From Acidovorax sp. 69 (GTDB lineage Bacteria > Pseudomonadota > Gammaproteobacteria > Burkholderiales > Burkholderiaceae_C): a DNA stretch of 64,000 nucleotides. The translations under genes were made by a program, and so were the position numbers. Shown one piece after another: positions 46,750 through 55,487 of this stretch. Within the stretch, counting starts at the first letter, position 1, and every line of letters begins with the position of its first letter. Under the pieces are notes generated by a model. It had not been told where the DNA came from. It searched no databases and saw only the letters and a list, made by a program, of their open reading frames with translations. The stretch is from positions 1,053,001-1,117,000 of the forward strand of contig NZ_PGEP01000001.1 in NCBI RefSeq assembly GCF_002797445.1. The letters run 5' to 3'.

Positions 46750-48378
46750 TTGCGCCGCACGCCATTTTTTGCCTTTCGCTCCCTCTCGCTGATCGTGTTC
46801 GCGGGTTTTTTGGCGTTGCCGGTGCTTGCCGTCCTCGCATCGTGGTTGCCGATAGGGCAGGGCGACGCACAGGCGGGCGCCATCCTGCGCGAGATGGCAG
46901 CCACGGTGTTGCCAGGTTATGTGTGGACCACCTTGTGGCTGAGCGTGCTGGTGGCCTTGGGCGCTGCGATGGTTGGCACGGGGGCTGCGGCAGCGGTCAC
47001 GTTGTTTGACTTTCCCGGTCGGCGCACTTTTGAATGGCTGCTGCTGTTGCCACTGGCCATGCCGGCCTACGTCACCGCATATGCCTACACCGACTTTTTG
47101 CAGTTCAGTGGCCCGCTGCAGGTGGGCCTGCGCAACACCTTCGGCCTCGAAGGCCGCCTGCTACCCGAAGTGCGCAGCCTGGGCGGCGCGGTGTGGGTGT
47201 TCATCTTTTCGCTGTACCCGTATGTATACCTGCTGGCACGCACGGCTTTGGGCGAGCGCGCCGCCCACCTGATGGAAGCCGCCCGACTGTTGGGCGCCCC
47301 GCTGTCTCGGCGCATCCGCGCCGTGGCCCTGCCGCTCGCCCGCCCCGCCGTGGCTGCAGGCGTAGCACTGGTGCTGATGGAAACGCTGGCCGACTTTGGG
47401 GTGGCCAGCTACTTTGGCATCCAGACTTTCACCACCGGCATCTACAAGGCCTGGTTGTCGATGGACAACCGCTTGGCCGCCGCGCAACTGGCCACCATGC
47501 TGCTGGTGGTGGTGATGGCCTTGCTGCACCTGGAACACCGCGCCCAAAAGCGCATGCGTTTTGCCACGGGTGGCGGGCGCGCAGGCTCGGCCGAGGCACA
47601 GCCCCTGGCGCTGCGCGGCGCACGCCGCTGGGCCGCGTGGTGGGTGTGCACGGTGCCGGTGGTCATGGGTTTTGTCGCCCCGGTCCTGTTCATGCTGCGG
47701 CCCCTGGCGGCCGACTGGTCGGTGCTGCCGTGGGAGCGCTTCATGGAGTGGGCCTGGCACAGCGTGCGCCTGGGCGGCATCACCGCCGTGCTGGCCGTGG
47801 TCATCGCGCTGGCGCTGGCCTTTGCTGTGCGCCGCCAGCCCGACGCGGTCACCCGCGGTGTGGTGCAGCTGGCCAGCGTGGGCTACGCCGTGCCGGGTGC
47901 TGTCATCGTGGTGGGGCTGCTGCTGCCCGTGGGCTGGTTGCAGGCGGCCATGCCGCAGTGGGGCGTGGGCGCGCTGGTCACGGCCACGGCGTTTGGCATT
48001 GTGTGGGCGTACCTGGTGCGGTTTTGTGCCGTGGCTTTGCAGTCCTTGCAAAGCGGTTACGCGCGCATTCCCCTCAGTCTGGACGATTCGGCGCGCATGC
48101 TGGGTACTGGCAGCACGGGCCTGATGGCGCGCGTGCACTGGCCGCTGCTCAAACGCTCCACCGCCGCTGCAGCCTTGCTGGTGTTTGTGGATGTGATGAA
48201 GGAGTTGCCTGCCACCATGGTGCTGCGCCCCTTCAACAGCGACACCCTGGCCGTGGTGGCCTACCAGCTGGCGCGTGATGAGCGCCTGGGCGAGGCGGCG
48301 CTGCCGTCATTGGCGCTGGTGGCGGTGGGGCTAGTGCCGGTGATCCTGCTGAGCCGCACACTGCGCAGTCGGCAGTAG
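46750..48378 (+). CDS. fbpB: Ferric iron ABC transporter permease FbpB
   Basis: About 542 residues with some twelve membrane segments in two fused permease halves. Each half has an EAA-type loop: MEAARLLGAPLSRRIRAVALPLARPAVAAG and LDDSARMLGTGSTGLMARVHWPLLKRSTAAA. This two-fold form is typical of FbpB/SfuB. No ATG precedes the first membrane segment. I chose TTG at 46750; the open frame continues upstream to 46645 (GTG), across the Fur-like box, so the true start is uncertain. The periplasmic binding protein FbpA is not in this window. Confidence 0.85.
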   Translation: MRRTPFFAFRSLSLIVFAGFLALPVLAVLASWLPIGQGDAQAGAILREMAATVLPGYVWTTLWLSVLVALGAAMVGTGAAAAVTLFDFPGRRTFEWLLLLPLAMPAYVTAYAYTDFLQFSGPLQVGLRNTFGLEGRLLPEVRSLGGAVWVFIFSLYPYVYLLARTALGERAAHLMEAARLLGAPLSRRIRAVALPLARPAVAAGVALVLMETLADFGVASYFGIQTFTTGIYKAWLSMDNRLAAAQLATMLLVVVMALLHLEHRAQKRMRFATGGGRAGSAEAQPLALRGARRWAAWWVCTVPVVMGFVAPVLFMLRPLAADWSVLPWERFMEWAWHSVRLGGITAVLAVVIALALAFAVRRQPDAVTRGVVQLASVGYAVPGAVIVVGLLLPVGWLQAAMPQWGVGALVTATAFGIVWAYLVRFCAVALQSLQSGYARIPLSLDDSARMLGTGSTGLMARVHWPLLKRSTAAAALLVFVDVMKELPATMVLRPFNSDTLAVVAYQLARDERLGEAALPSLALVAVGLVPVILLSRTLRSRQ

Positions 48379-48406
48379 CCGCTTCCGTTGCGAGGCGCAG
48401 GGGATG

Positions 48407-48436
48407 GCCCTTGGGGCATGTGGCCCCAAGGGCTTT
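48407..48436 (+). terminator. Hairpin terminator after fbpB
   Basis: GCCCTTGGGGC and GCCCCAAGGGC form an 11-bp stem with a 5-base loop, followed by only three T. It lies between the convergent fbpB and sensor-kinase genes and overlaps the kinase stop codon. Confidence 0.62.
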
Positions 48437-50216
48437 AAACAGCTATCGGGTGCTCAGGATGGCGCGGCAATGTGAGTGTGAAACGAGCGCCCTGGCCTTC
48501 GGTGGACGTCAGTGTCAGTGTGCCGCCCATCAGTGTTGCCAGGGCCCTGGACAGGGCCAGTCCCAGGCCTGTCCCACCATGCTGATAGCTCACCTGGTCA
48601 TCACCTTGTCGGAATTTTTCAAAAATCGTTTCGTGCAGGCGGGCTGGGATGCCCGGTCCGGTGTCCACCACATGAAAGCGCACGGTGTCCTCCGTGCTGT
48701 CCACCTCGATGGTGACGGAGCCGGTGTCTGTGAACTTCATGGCGTTGGAGAGCAGGTTGTTGAGCACCTGCTTGAGCCGTAATCCATCACACATCAGGGT
48801 GGGTGGGGTATCGGTGGCGATTTGCACATCCAGTTGCAGATTTTTGTTGGCGGCCGTGATGGCGAAGAAATCGGCGGTGGACCGAACGATCTCGGCCAGG
48901 TTCTGCGCGGTCGGGGTGTGGGGCATGGCGCCTGCTTCTACCTTGGCCAGATCCAGAATCTCGGTGAGCAGCGCGTTCAGGTGGTCCGCCGCTTTGCGGA
49001 TCAGGCTGGCCTGCTCTTTGAACCGGGGCTGGTCCAGGCGCAGCTCCATCAGCTCGGCAAACCCCCGGATGCTGGTCAGAGGCGTGCGCAGTTCGTGGGA
49101 GACCGCTGCCAAGAATTCGCTTTTTGCCTGGCTGGCAGAGTGGGCTTCGGCTTCGCTGATGCGCAGGGCCGCGTTGGTGCTCTCTAACGCACTCACGCTG
49201 CGCAGGAAGATGACGGCTGCGCCCATCAGCGCCATGCTGAAAAGACCGGTGGTGAACAGCGCAACGTTGCGGCTGGCACGCCACTCCTGCAGGGCTTCTT
49301 CGGTGCTGGTGGCCACAAAAACCAGCAGCGGGTAGTCGCCCACGCGGCTGTAGGCGTAGATGCGTTCGATGCCATCGAGACCGCTGGCCCGCACGTAGTG
49401 GCCGGAGCGACCCAGCTCGTCGATTTGGTTGGTGGCGGCACGATTGACCATGCCACCCATGCCCTGGCTCTTGCCACCCATGACGCGTGCGCGCACTGCG
49501 CTGTCATTGCCTAGCAAGGTCACGACTCCGATTGCGCCCAGTTGCACATCCCGGTAAACCTCTTCGAAATATTCCGGGTTGAGCGAGGCGACCACCAGCC
49601 CCAAAACACCCCCCTGGGGGGTGGATATCTTGCGGGACAGCTGGATCGTCGCCTTGCCCGAGACCTTGCCCACTACAGGCCTGCCAATGAAGAGTCCATT
49701 GCCGGTCATCTGCAAACGGTCTGTCTCTGACGATTTGGGTGCCAGATGCACCAGCACATGCTCGCGTTCGGAGAGATCGACGTGGCCCGTCTTTTCCCCC
49801 GTGGGGTCGATATTGCTTCCGACAAACCGTCCGCCAGGCCCCACCAGCGAAAGCTGGGTCAATATCTGCGGGGCCAGACCGGTCTCGTTGGCAAACCGCT
49901 TGAAGTCTGCCGGACCCAGTTCGCCGGACAGCACGGTATCGCGCATGCGTATCGTGGCCTGGTCCACAGCCGCCATCACACGCACGGTCTGCTCTCCCAG
50001 GCTCAGCGCCAGATTGCTGTTTTGCCGTATCTGCGCGTTCATGGCGTCCTGCCATGTCACGTTCAGGAGAATCAAGACCGTGGCCCATGCCAGGGTCAGC
50101 CCCAGTCCGGTCCCCAGAATGACCATGGCCCGTAACGGCACACCCGCCTGGCGCCTCGGCTCCGGTGGGCGTATGGCGGTCGCAGAGTGCGGGCTGGGCA
50201 TGGCAGAGGCGGTCAT
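48435..50216 (-). CDS. Sensor histidine kinase with periplasmic dCache-like domain
   Basis: 593 residues. TM1 is near 28-52. A large periplasmic sensor (about 53-305, with LVGPGGRFVGSNIDPTGEKTGHVDLSEREHVLVHL and ISTPQGGVLGLVVASLNPEYF) resembles double-Cache domains. TM2 is about 307-330. The phospho-acceptor His374 is in FLAAVSHELRTPLTS. The ATPase domain has NLLSNAMKFTDTG, VDTGPGIP and GGTGLGLALS. There is no HAMP domain and no attached receiver. No response-regulator gene is adjacent, so it is an orphan here. Cache sensors of this type often bind small carboxylates or amino acids. Confidence 0.87.
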   Translation of the reverse strand: MTASAMPSPHSATAIRPPEPRRQAGVPLRAMVILGTGLGLTLAWATVLILLNVTWQDAMNAQIRQNSNLALSLGEQTVRVMAAVDQATIRMRDTVLSGELGPADFKRFANETGLAPQILTQLSLVGPGGRFVGSNIDPTGEKTGHVDLSEREHVLVHLAPKSSETDRLQMTGNGLFIGRPVVGKVSGKATIQLSRKISTPQGGVLGLVVASLNPEYFEEVYRDVQLGAIGVVTLLGNDSAVRARVMGGKSQGMGGMVNRAATNQIDELGRSGHYVRASGLDGIERIYAYSRVGDYPLLVFVATSTEEALQEWRASRNVALFTTGLFSMALMGAAVIFLRSVSALESTNAALRISEAEAHSASQAKSEFLAAVSHELRTPLTSIRGFAELMELRLDQPRFKEQASLIRKAADHLNALLTEILDLAKVEAGAMPHTPTAQNLAEIVRSTADFFAITAANKNLQLDVQIATDTPPTLMCDGLRLKQVLNNLLSNAMKFTDTGSVTIEVDSTEDTVRFHVVDTGPGIPARLHETIFEKFRQGDDQVSYQHGGTGLGLALSRALATLMGGTLTLTSTEGQGARFTLTLPRHPEHPIAV

Positions 50217-50331
50217 TGAAGTGCGTGAAACGGGCGTAGCGGCATCATAGGCATTGGGGCCCTGGTGCCGATAGCTGCCTTGGTGGGCCGCGCCCGCTGG
50301 CCGCTGGCCTGCGTGGCACGAGCCCTCCCTG

Positions 50332-51771
50332 TCAAGCCTGGGTGTACGCCGTTTTCACTGTGGTGTAAAACTCTGCCGCATAACGCCCTTGTTCGCGCGA
50401 ACCGTAGCTGCTGCTCTTGCGGCCACCAAACGGCACGTGGTAGTCCACGCCGGCTGTGGGCAGGTTCACCATCACCATACCGGCCTGGGCGTGGCGCTTG
50501 AAGTGCGTGGCGTGCTTGAGACTGGTGGTGGCAATGCCGCTGGCCAGGCCAAACGGGGTGTCGTTGGCCATGGCCAGCGCTTCGTCATAGTTCTTCACGC
50601 GCAGCACGCTGACCACCGGGCCAAAAATTTCTTCGCGGTTGATGCGCATCTGAGCGGTGGTGTCGGTGAACAGCGCGGGGCGCATGTAGTAGCCAGGGGC
50701 TCCATCAGCGTTGGTGGCCAGGGCTTCGCCGCCGTAGGCCAGGGTGGCGCCTTCCTGCTTGCCAATGCCGACATACTCCAGGTCCTGTGCCAGTTGACGG
50801 TCGTCCACCACAGGGCCGATGTCAGTACCGGCCTTGCGGGCGTCATCCACCTTCAAGGTCTTCATCTTTTCGACCATGGCGGCCACGAAGCGGTCGTGGA
50901 TGCCTTCGGTCACGATCAGGCGGCTGCTGGCGGTGCAGCGCTGGCCGGTAGAGAAGAAACCGCTGTTGATGGCTGCGCCCACGGCCACATTCAGGTCCGC
51001 ATCGTCCAGCACGACAAAGGGGTTCTTGCCACCCATCTCCAGTTGGACTTTGGCGCCACGCGGCACGCAAGCTGCAGCCACGCGCTGGCCGGTGCCGACG
51101 GAGCCGGTGAAGCTCACACCAGCGATGCGTTCGTCTTCGAGCAGTACCTGGCCTACGTCAGAACCACGGCCCATGACTAGGTTGAAAACACCGGCTGGCA
51201 GGCCTGCACGGTGCAGGATGTCGGCCAGCGCCCACGCAGAGCCAGGCACCACCTCGGCGGGTTTGAACACTACGCAGTTGCCATAGGCGAGGGCAGGGGC
51301 GATTTTCCAGGCCGGGATGGCGATGGGGAAGTTCCATGGCGTGATGATGCCAATCACCCCCAGGGGCTCACGTGTGATTTCGATGCCCACGCCAGGGCGC
51401 ACCGAGGGCATCACCTCGCCACCAGGGCGCAGCGCCTCGCCAGCAAAGAACTTGAAGATGGCGGCGGCTCGGCCGACCTCGCCAATCGCTTCGGGCAGGG
51501 TCTTGCCCTCTTCGCGGGCCAACAGGTCGCCGAGTTCCGCTTTGCGCGCCAGGATTTCATTGCCCACGGCGTCCAGCACGTCAAAGCGCTGCTGGGGGGT
51601 GGACAGGCTCCAGGCTGGGAAGGCCGCGTGCGCAGCGGCCACGGCATCCAGCGCCTGCTCGCGACTGGCCACGGTGTAGTCACCGATCACGTCACGGGTG
51701 TCAGAGGGGTTGGTGTTGCGGTAGGCGCGGACGCCTTCGGTCCAGTTGCCGCCGATCAGGTTTGCATGCAT
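50332..51771 (-). CDS. Aldehyde dehydrogenase, probably 2,5-dioxovalerate (alpha-ketoglutarate semialdehyde) dehydrogenase
   Basis: 479 residues, NAD(P)-dependent. The catalytic Cys279 is in FFSTGQRCTASSRL, the general-base Glu in QLEMGGKNPFVVLDDADL and the cofactor loop in GSVGTGQRVA. NFPIAIPAWKIAPALAYGNCVVFKPAE is intact. The C-terminus PTAGVDYHVPFGGRKSSSYGSREQG resembles KGSA and succinate-semialdehyde dehydrogenases. Position beside the udh-TRAP-garD genes supports the last step of aldarate breakdown, to 2-oxoglutarate. Transcription starts from the 393-bp region before gntR, which carries a GntR-type operator. Confidence 0.85.
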   Translation of the reverse strand: MHANLIGGNWTEGVRAYRNTNPSDTRDVIGDYTVASREQALDAVAAAHAAFPAWSLSTPQQRFDVLDAVGNEILARKAELGDLLAREEGKTLPEAIGEVGRAAAIFKFFAGEALRPGGEVMPSVRPGVGIEITREPLGVIGIITPWNFPIAIPAWKIAPALAYGNCVVFKPAEVVPGSAWALADILHRAGLPAGVFNLVMGRGSDVGQVLLEDERIAGVSFTGSVGTGQRVAAACVPRGAKVQLEMGGKNPFVVLDDADLNVAVGAAINSGFFSTGQRCTASSRLIVTEGIHDRFVAAMVEKMKTLKVDDARKAGTDIGPVVDDRQLAQDLEYVGIGKQEGATLAYGGEALATNADGAPGYYMRPALFTDTTAQMRINREEIFGPVVSVLRVKNYDEALAMANDTPFGLASGIATTSLKHATHFKRHAQAGMVMVNLPTAGVDYHVPFGGRKSSSYGSREQGRYAAEFYTTVKTAYTQA

Positions 51772-52164
51772 GGGTGTGCTCGGGAAGTTGGGTGGTTGAA
51801 AGAAATGGGGAGAAACAGCGGGGTTCGAGGACTGACCCGTCGGTGAGCCAGGGCCGTAGATCGTGGAACGGTGCGAGATGTAGTGAGCACTGAACGATAA
51901 CGGCCCAGTGCGCTGCGGGCAAGCTGAGTCATGAGCGGGCGCGGCCCAGCGCCCCCACTCATGGCTGGGCTTCTGTCAGAAGGTCTATGTGTTCTGTGTT
52001 TCCCAAATAGACGAAAGATTGTTGTATGTCATCGTACAACAATTTGTCATCCGTGTTTCTGGGGTTACTACTGAATCGGGAGCCATTGCGGGTCTCTGCT
52101 GCCCCGTCCACCGCTCCATTGGCAGAGCGGGCGGGGCTGCTGAGCCGTTCTGTGGCTTGCCTTC
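51772..52164 (-). promoter_or_regulatory. 393-bp upstream region of the aldehyde dehydrogenase gene
   Basis: No gene is recognisable here. The right part (52019-52042) is A/T-rich and contains a long dyad, TTGTTGTA and TACAACAA with 8 bases between. Inside it lies TCGTACAACAA (52032-52042), which fits the FadR-type GntR consensus TNGTNNNACNA. The remaining 250 bp up to the ATG show no clear hairpin, riboswitch or strong -35/-10 pair. Confidence 0.6.
52032..52042. promoter_or_regulatory. GntR-type operator upstream of the aldehyde dehydrogenase
   Basis: TCGTACAACAA matches TNGTNNNACNA completely and is nested in a longer dyad. It shares the GTAC(A/G)ACAA core with the site before udh at 52949-52959. 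Confidence 0.6.
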
Positions 52165-52893
52165 TTAGCCTACCTCGGCCTGGGCGCGGCGGCGCCGTTC
52201 GCGGCTGTTGGCCAGGTGGGTGCGCATGGCGGCGCGTGCGGCGTCGGGGTCCTGGCCCACGATGGCGTCGTAGATGCTCTCGTGCTCGCCGTTCACACGG
52301 CGCAGGTATTGGCGCAGGTCATCATGGGGGGCTTCGCCAGTGTCCAGCCGGGCGCGCGGAATGATCATGCTGCCCAGCGTGCCCATGAGTTCGGCAAAGT
52401 GGCTGTTCTGCGTGGCGCGCGCAATCTCCAGGTGGAACTGAAAGTCTGACGATACGGCGTCGCGCCCCTGGTCCACGGCCTGTGTCACGGCATCGAGCGC
52501 AACCCGCATGGCGACAATGTTGGCTTCGGTGCGACGTTGGGCCGCCAGCGCCGCAGCCTCCGTCTCCACCCCAATACGCAATTCCAGCACTGCGATCACG
52601 TCGCGCAAGGTGCTGAACTGGTCGGGTGTGATTTTGAAGCCAGGGGCCTGCCCCAGACCCAGCACGAAGGTGCCGATACCGTGGCGCGTCTCCACCAATC
52701 CAGAGGCCTGGAGCTTGGAAATCGCCTCGCGCACCACGGTGCGGCTGACCTCGAACTCCGCCATGATCGCGGCCTCGGTGGGCAGTTTGTCACCCAGCGC
52801 CAGTCGGCCATCGCGGATGCGATCCCCCAGGGACTCGACCAGTTCCAGGGCCAGTGTGCGGGGCTTTCGGCGAAGGGCAATGGCGGTGTTCAT
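52165..52893 (-). CDS. GntR/FadR-family regulator of the hexuronate locus
   Basis: 242 residues. The N-terminal winged helix (about 12-80) includes LGDRIRDGRLALGDKLPTEAAIMAEFEVSRTVVREAISKLQASGLVETRHGIGTFVL. A C-terminal helical FCD domain (about 95-230) has the metal-binding residues of the family in DFQFHLEIARATQN and EHESIYDAIVGQDPDAARAAMRTHL. It likely represses udh and the dehydrogenase gene until a uronate or aldarate binds. The starts of gntR and udh are 120 bp apart and divergent. Both predicted operators flank it. Confidence 0.88.
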   Translation of the reverse strand: MNTAIALRRKPRTLALELVESLGDRIRDGRLALGDKLPTEAAIMAEFEVSRTVVREAISKLQASGLVETRHGIGTFVLGLGQAPGFKITPDQFSTLRDVIAVLELRIGVETEAAALAAQRRTEANIVAMRVALDAVTQAVDQGRDAVSSDFQFHLEIARATQNSHFAELMGTLGSMIIPRARLDTGEAPHDDLRQYLRRVNGEHESIYDAIVGQDPDAARAAMRTHLANSRERRRRAQAEVG

Positions 52894-52948
52894 TTCTTGG
52901 TGTTATCCCTATGTGATCCAGGGGTGCTTAAGGGTACATTGCTTTTCG

Positions 52949-52959
52949 TTGTACGACAA
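52949..52959. promoter_or_regulatory. GntR-type operator upstream of udh
   Basis: TTGTACGACAA fits TNGTNNNACNA perfectly and is the centre of the palindrome GTTGTACGACAAC (52948-52960). It lies between the divergent gntR and udh starts, about 8 bp after a TACATT (-10-like, 52935-52940), a suitable place for a repressor. Confidence 0.7.
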
Positions 52960-53013
52960 CTGATGACGTTCAACCTTGCTTGCCACACTGTACCAAGAAC
53001 CTTCCCGATTGCC

Positions 53014-53832
53014 ATGCCCAGCCACCCCACCCCGATCCGTTTCAACCGCCTGCTGCTCACCGGCGCTGCCGGCGGTTTGGGGTGTGAGTTGCGCACCCGC
53101 CTGAAGGCCTATTGCAGCACGCTGCGCTTGTCGGACATTGCCGAACTGGGGGTCGAGGCGGTGGGCGAGGAGCTGCGGCCCGCCAGACTGGAAGATGCCG
53201 CTGCCATCCACGCGCTGCTGGATGGGGTAGACGCCGTGGTGCATCTGGGTGGCGTCTCCACCGAGCAGCCCTGGGACGCCATCCTGCCAGCCAATATCGT
53301 CGGCGTGTACAACCTGTATGAAGCCGCTCGCAAACAGGGCGTCAAGCGCGTGGTGTTTGCCAGCTCCAACCACGTCACCGGCTTTTACCGCCAGGACGAA
53401 GTAGTGGATATCAAAGACCCCGCGCGGCCCGATGGCCTGTACGGCGTCTCCAAGGCTTTTGGTGAAGACCTCTCGCGCTTTTACTTCGATCGCTACGGCA
53501 TCGAGACCGTGTGCCTGCGCATCGGCTCCTCCTTCCCCGAGCCACGCAACCGCCGCATGCTGGCCACCTGGATGAGCTACGACGACCTGGAGCGCCTGGT
53601 GGTGGCCAGCCTCACGGCCCCCGTGGTTGGCCACAGCATCATCTACGGCATGGGCGACAACACCACCACCTGGTGGGACAACACCCTGGCCCGCCATATC
53701 GGTTACCGGCCGCAGGACAGCTCCGAGCCGTTCCGTGCCAAGGTGGAAGCTGCAGATCCCCACCCTGACCTGGCCGACCCCGCCGTGATCTACCAGGGCG
53801 GTCCGTTTGTGCGAACCGGCCCTTTTGACTGA
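53014..53832 (+). CDS. udh: Uronate dehydrogenase
   Basis: NAD-dependent short-chain enzyme of 272 residues. It oxidises galacturonate or glucuronate to the aldaro-lactone. The Rossmann motif is RLLLTGAAGGLG (12-23). The catalytic Tyr143 and Lys147 are in YGVSKAFGE, with Ser at FASSNHVTGFY. SSFPEPRNRRMLATWMSYDDLERLV and YGMGDNTTTWWDN resemble characterised Udh proteins. It opens the plus-strand operon with the TRAP transporter and garD. Confidence 0.92.
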   Translation: MPSHPTPIRFNRLLLTGAAGGLGCELRTRLKAYCSTLRLSDIAELGVEAVGEELRPARLEDAAAIHALLDGVDAVVHLGGVSTEQPWDAILPANIVGVYNLYEAARKQGVKRVVFASSNHVTGFYRQDEVVDIKDPARPDGLYGVSKAFGEDLSRFYFDRYGIETVCLRIGSSFPEPRNRRMLATWMSYDDLERLVVASLTAPVVGHSIIYGMGDNTTTWWDNTLARHIGYRPQDSSEPFRAKVEAADPHPDLADPAVIYQGGPFVRTGPFD

Positions 53833-53885
53833 GTTTGCGCACGGCTCTGCATTCGATAACAAACCCTTTGCACCGGAGACATACC

Positions 53886-54875
53886 ATGACCTTTCGCCGT
53901 TCCCTGTTGACCGCCTGCGCCGCTGCCGTGGCCGCGATGGCTTTTGTACCGCTGACTGCCCAGGCGCAGACCATGGTGCTCAAGGCGGCCGACGTGCATC
54001 CTGCCGGATACCCTAACGTGGTGGCGGTCGAAAACATGGGCAAGAAGCTCGACGCAGCCACCAAGGGGCGCCTGAAGATCCAGACCTTCCCCGGCGGCGT
54101 TCTCGGCGGTGAGAAGGAAATGATCGAGCAGACGCAGGTCGGCGCCATCAACATCTTGCGCACCTCGCTGGGCCCCGTGGGCACGGTGGTGCCCGAGGTG
54201 AATGTGTTCAACATGCCCTTCGTGTTCCGCAGCCAGGACCACATGCGCGCAGTGATCGACGGCGCCATTGGTGACGAGCTGCTGGCCAAGGTCAGTGCAT
54301 CGCCCGCCAAGCTGGTGGCCATTGGCTGGATGGATGGCGGCTCACGCAGCTTGTACACCAAGAAGCCTGTTCGCAGCCCGGCCGACCTCAAGGGCCAGAA
54401 GGTGCGCATGATGGGCAACCCCCTGTTCGTGGACACCATGAACGCGATGGGCGGCAACGGCATCTCGATGGGCTATGGCGAAGTGTTCACCGCGCTGCAG
54501 ACAGGTGTGGTGGATGGCGCTGAAAACAATGCGCCCAGCTTCTTCACCAGCAACCACTACAGCACGGGTGCCAAGTTCTACACGCAGACCAACCACCTGA
54601 TCATTCCCGAACTGCTGGTGGTGTCGAAAGTGACGTGGGACAAGCTCTCCAAGGACGACCAGGCCCTGCTCAAGAAGCTGGGCCGTGAAGCGCAGCTGGA
54701 GCAGCGTGCCTTGTGGGACAAGAGCGTGGACGACTACACGGGCAAGCTCAAGGCTGCGGGCGTGGAATTCATCAACGTGGACACCAAGGCGTTCTATGAC
54801 GCCACGGCTCCCGTGCGCGCCAAGTACGGAGCCAACTATGTGGACCTGATGAAGCGCATCGAGGCGGTGAAGTAG
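53886..54875 (+). CDS. dctP: TRAP transporter substrate-binding protein (DctP family)
   Basis: 329 residues. The signal peptide is MTFRRSLLTACAAAVAAMAFVPLTAQAQ. The mature part is a typical TRAP receptor: ADVHPAGYPNVVAVENMGKKLDAATKGRLKIQTFPGGVLGGEKEMIEQTQVGAIN, then GSRSLYTKKPVRSPADLKGQKVRMMGNPLFVDTMNAMGG. It keeps the conserved Arg near 175 (KVRMMGN) that usually grips a carboxylate. Context points to uronates or aldarates as ligand. The ATG at 53886 has GGAGA upstream. Confidence 0.92.
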   Translation: MTFRRSLLTACAAAVAAMAFVPLTAQAQTMVLKAADVHPAGYPNVVAVENMGKKLDAATKGRLKIQTFPGGVLGGEKEMIEQTQVGAINILRTSLGPVGTVVPEVNVFNMPFVFRSQDHMRAVIDGAIGDELLAKVSASPAKLVAIGWMDGGSRSLYTKKPVRSPADLKGQKVRMMGNPLFVDTMNAMGGNGISMGYGEVFTALQTGVVDGAENNAPSFFTSNHYSTGAKFYTQTNHLIIPELLVVSKVTWDKLSKDDQALLKKLGREAQLEQRALWDKSVDDYTGKLKAAGVEFINVDTKAFYDATAPVRAKYGANYVDLMKRIEAVK

Positions 54876-54966
54876 TCAGCTGCCGCAGGCCCCTGGGCGC
54901 AAGCAGTGCTCCTGGTGGGGTGCTTGCTGGGGACATCACTCATTTGATCCAACCTTTCGAATTCGT

Positions 54967-55485
54967 ATGGACCACCCTTTTTTGCGCTGGATGGACCGGT
55001 TGTACCTGGCCACCATCTGGGCCGCCGGCACGGCTATTTTCTTTATGTCGCTGATCATCCCCTGGGGCGTATTCAGCCGCTATGTGATGGGCACGGGGTC
55101 GCAATGGCCCGAGCCCATTGCCATCCTGCTCATGATGGTGTTCACCTTCATCGGCGCTGCGGCGGCCTACCGCGCGGGTGGGCACATTGCCGTCAACATG
55201 CTCACCGAAAAATTGGCTGCCCCCCTGCAGCGGCTGCTGGTGGTGCTGGTGGACCTGCTGATGCTGGCCATTTGCGGCTTTGTGGCCTGGTATGGCACCA
55301 ACCTGTGCATCGAAACCTGGGGCCAGGGTATTGCTGAACTGCCCTGGCTGCCCGTGGGGGCCACCTACTCCCCACTGCCCATCGGGGCGGCCGTAACCCT
55401 GCTGTTTGTGCTGGAGAAAATGGCCTTTGGGCCGCAGAACCACCGGCGCATCGTGCGCTTTGAAGAACTGACAGAAGGCGCCTGA
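54967..55485 (+). CDS. dctQ: TRAP transporter small permease (DctQ)
   Basis: 172 residues with four membrane segments (about 15-35, 50-68, 90-110 and 135-155). Family features include MSLIIPWGVFSRYVMGTGSQWPEPIAILLMMVFTFIGAAAAYRAGGHIAVNML. It pairs with DctM in the membrane. It lies 91 bp after dctP and 2 bp before dctM. Confidence 0.93.
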   Translation: MDHPFLRWMDRLYLATIWAAGTAIFFMSLIIPWGVFSRYVMGTGSQWPEPIAILLMMVFTFIGAAAAYRAGGHIAVNMLTEKLAAPLQRLLVVLVDLLMLAICGFVAWYGTNLCIETWGQGIAELPWLPVGATYSPLPIGAAVTLLFVLEKMAFGPQNHRRIVRFEELTEGA

Positions 55486-55487
55486 TC

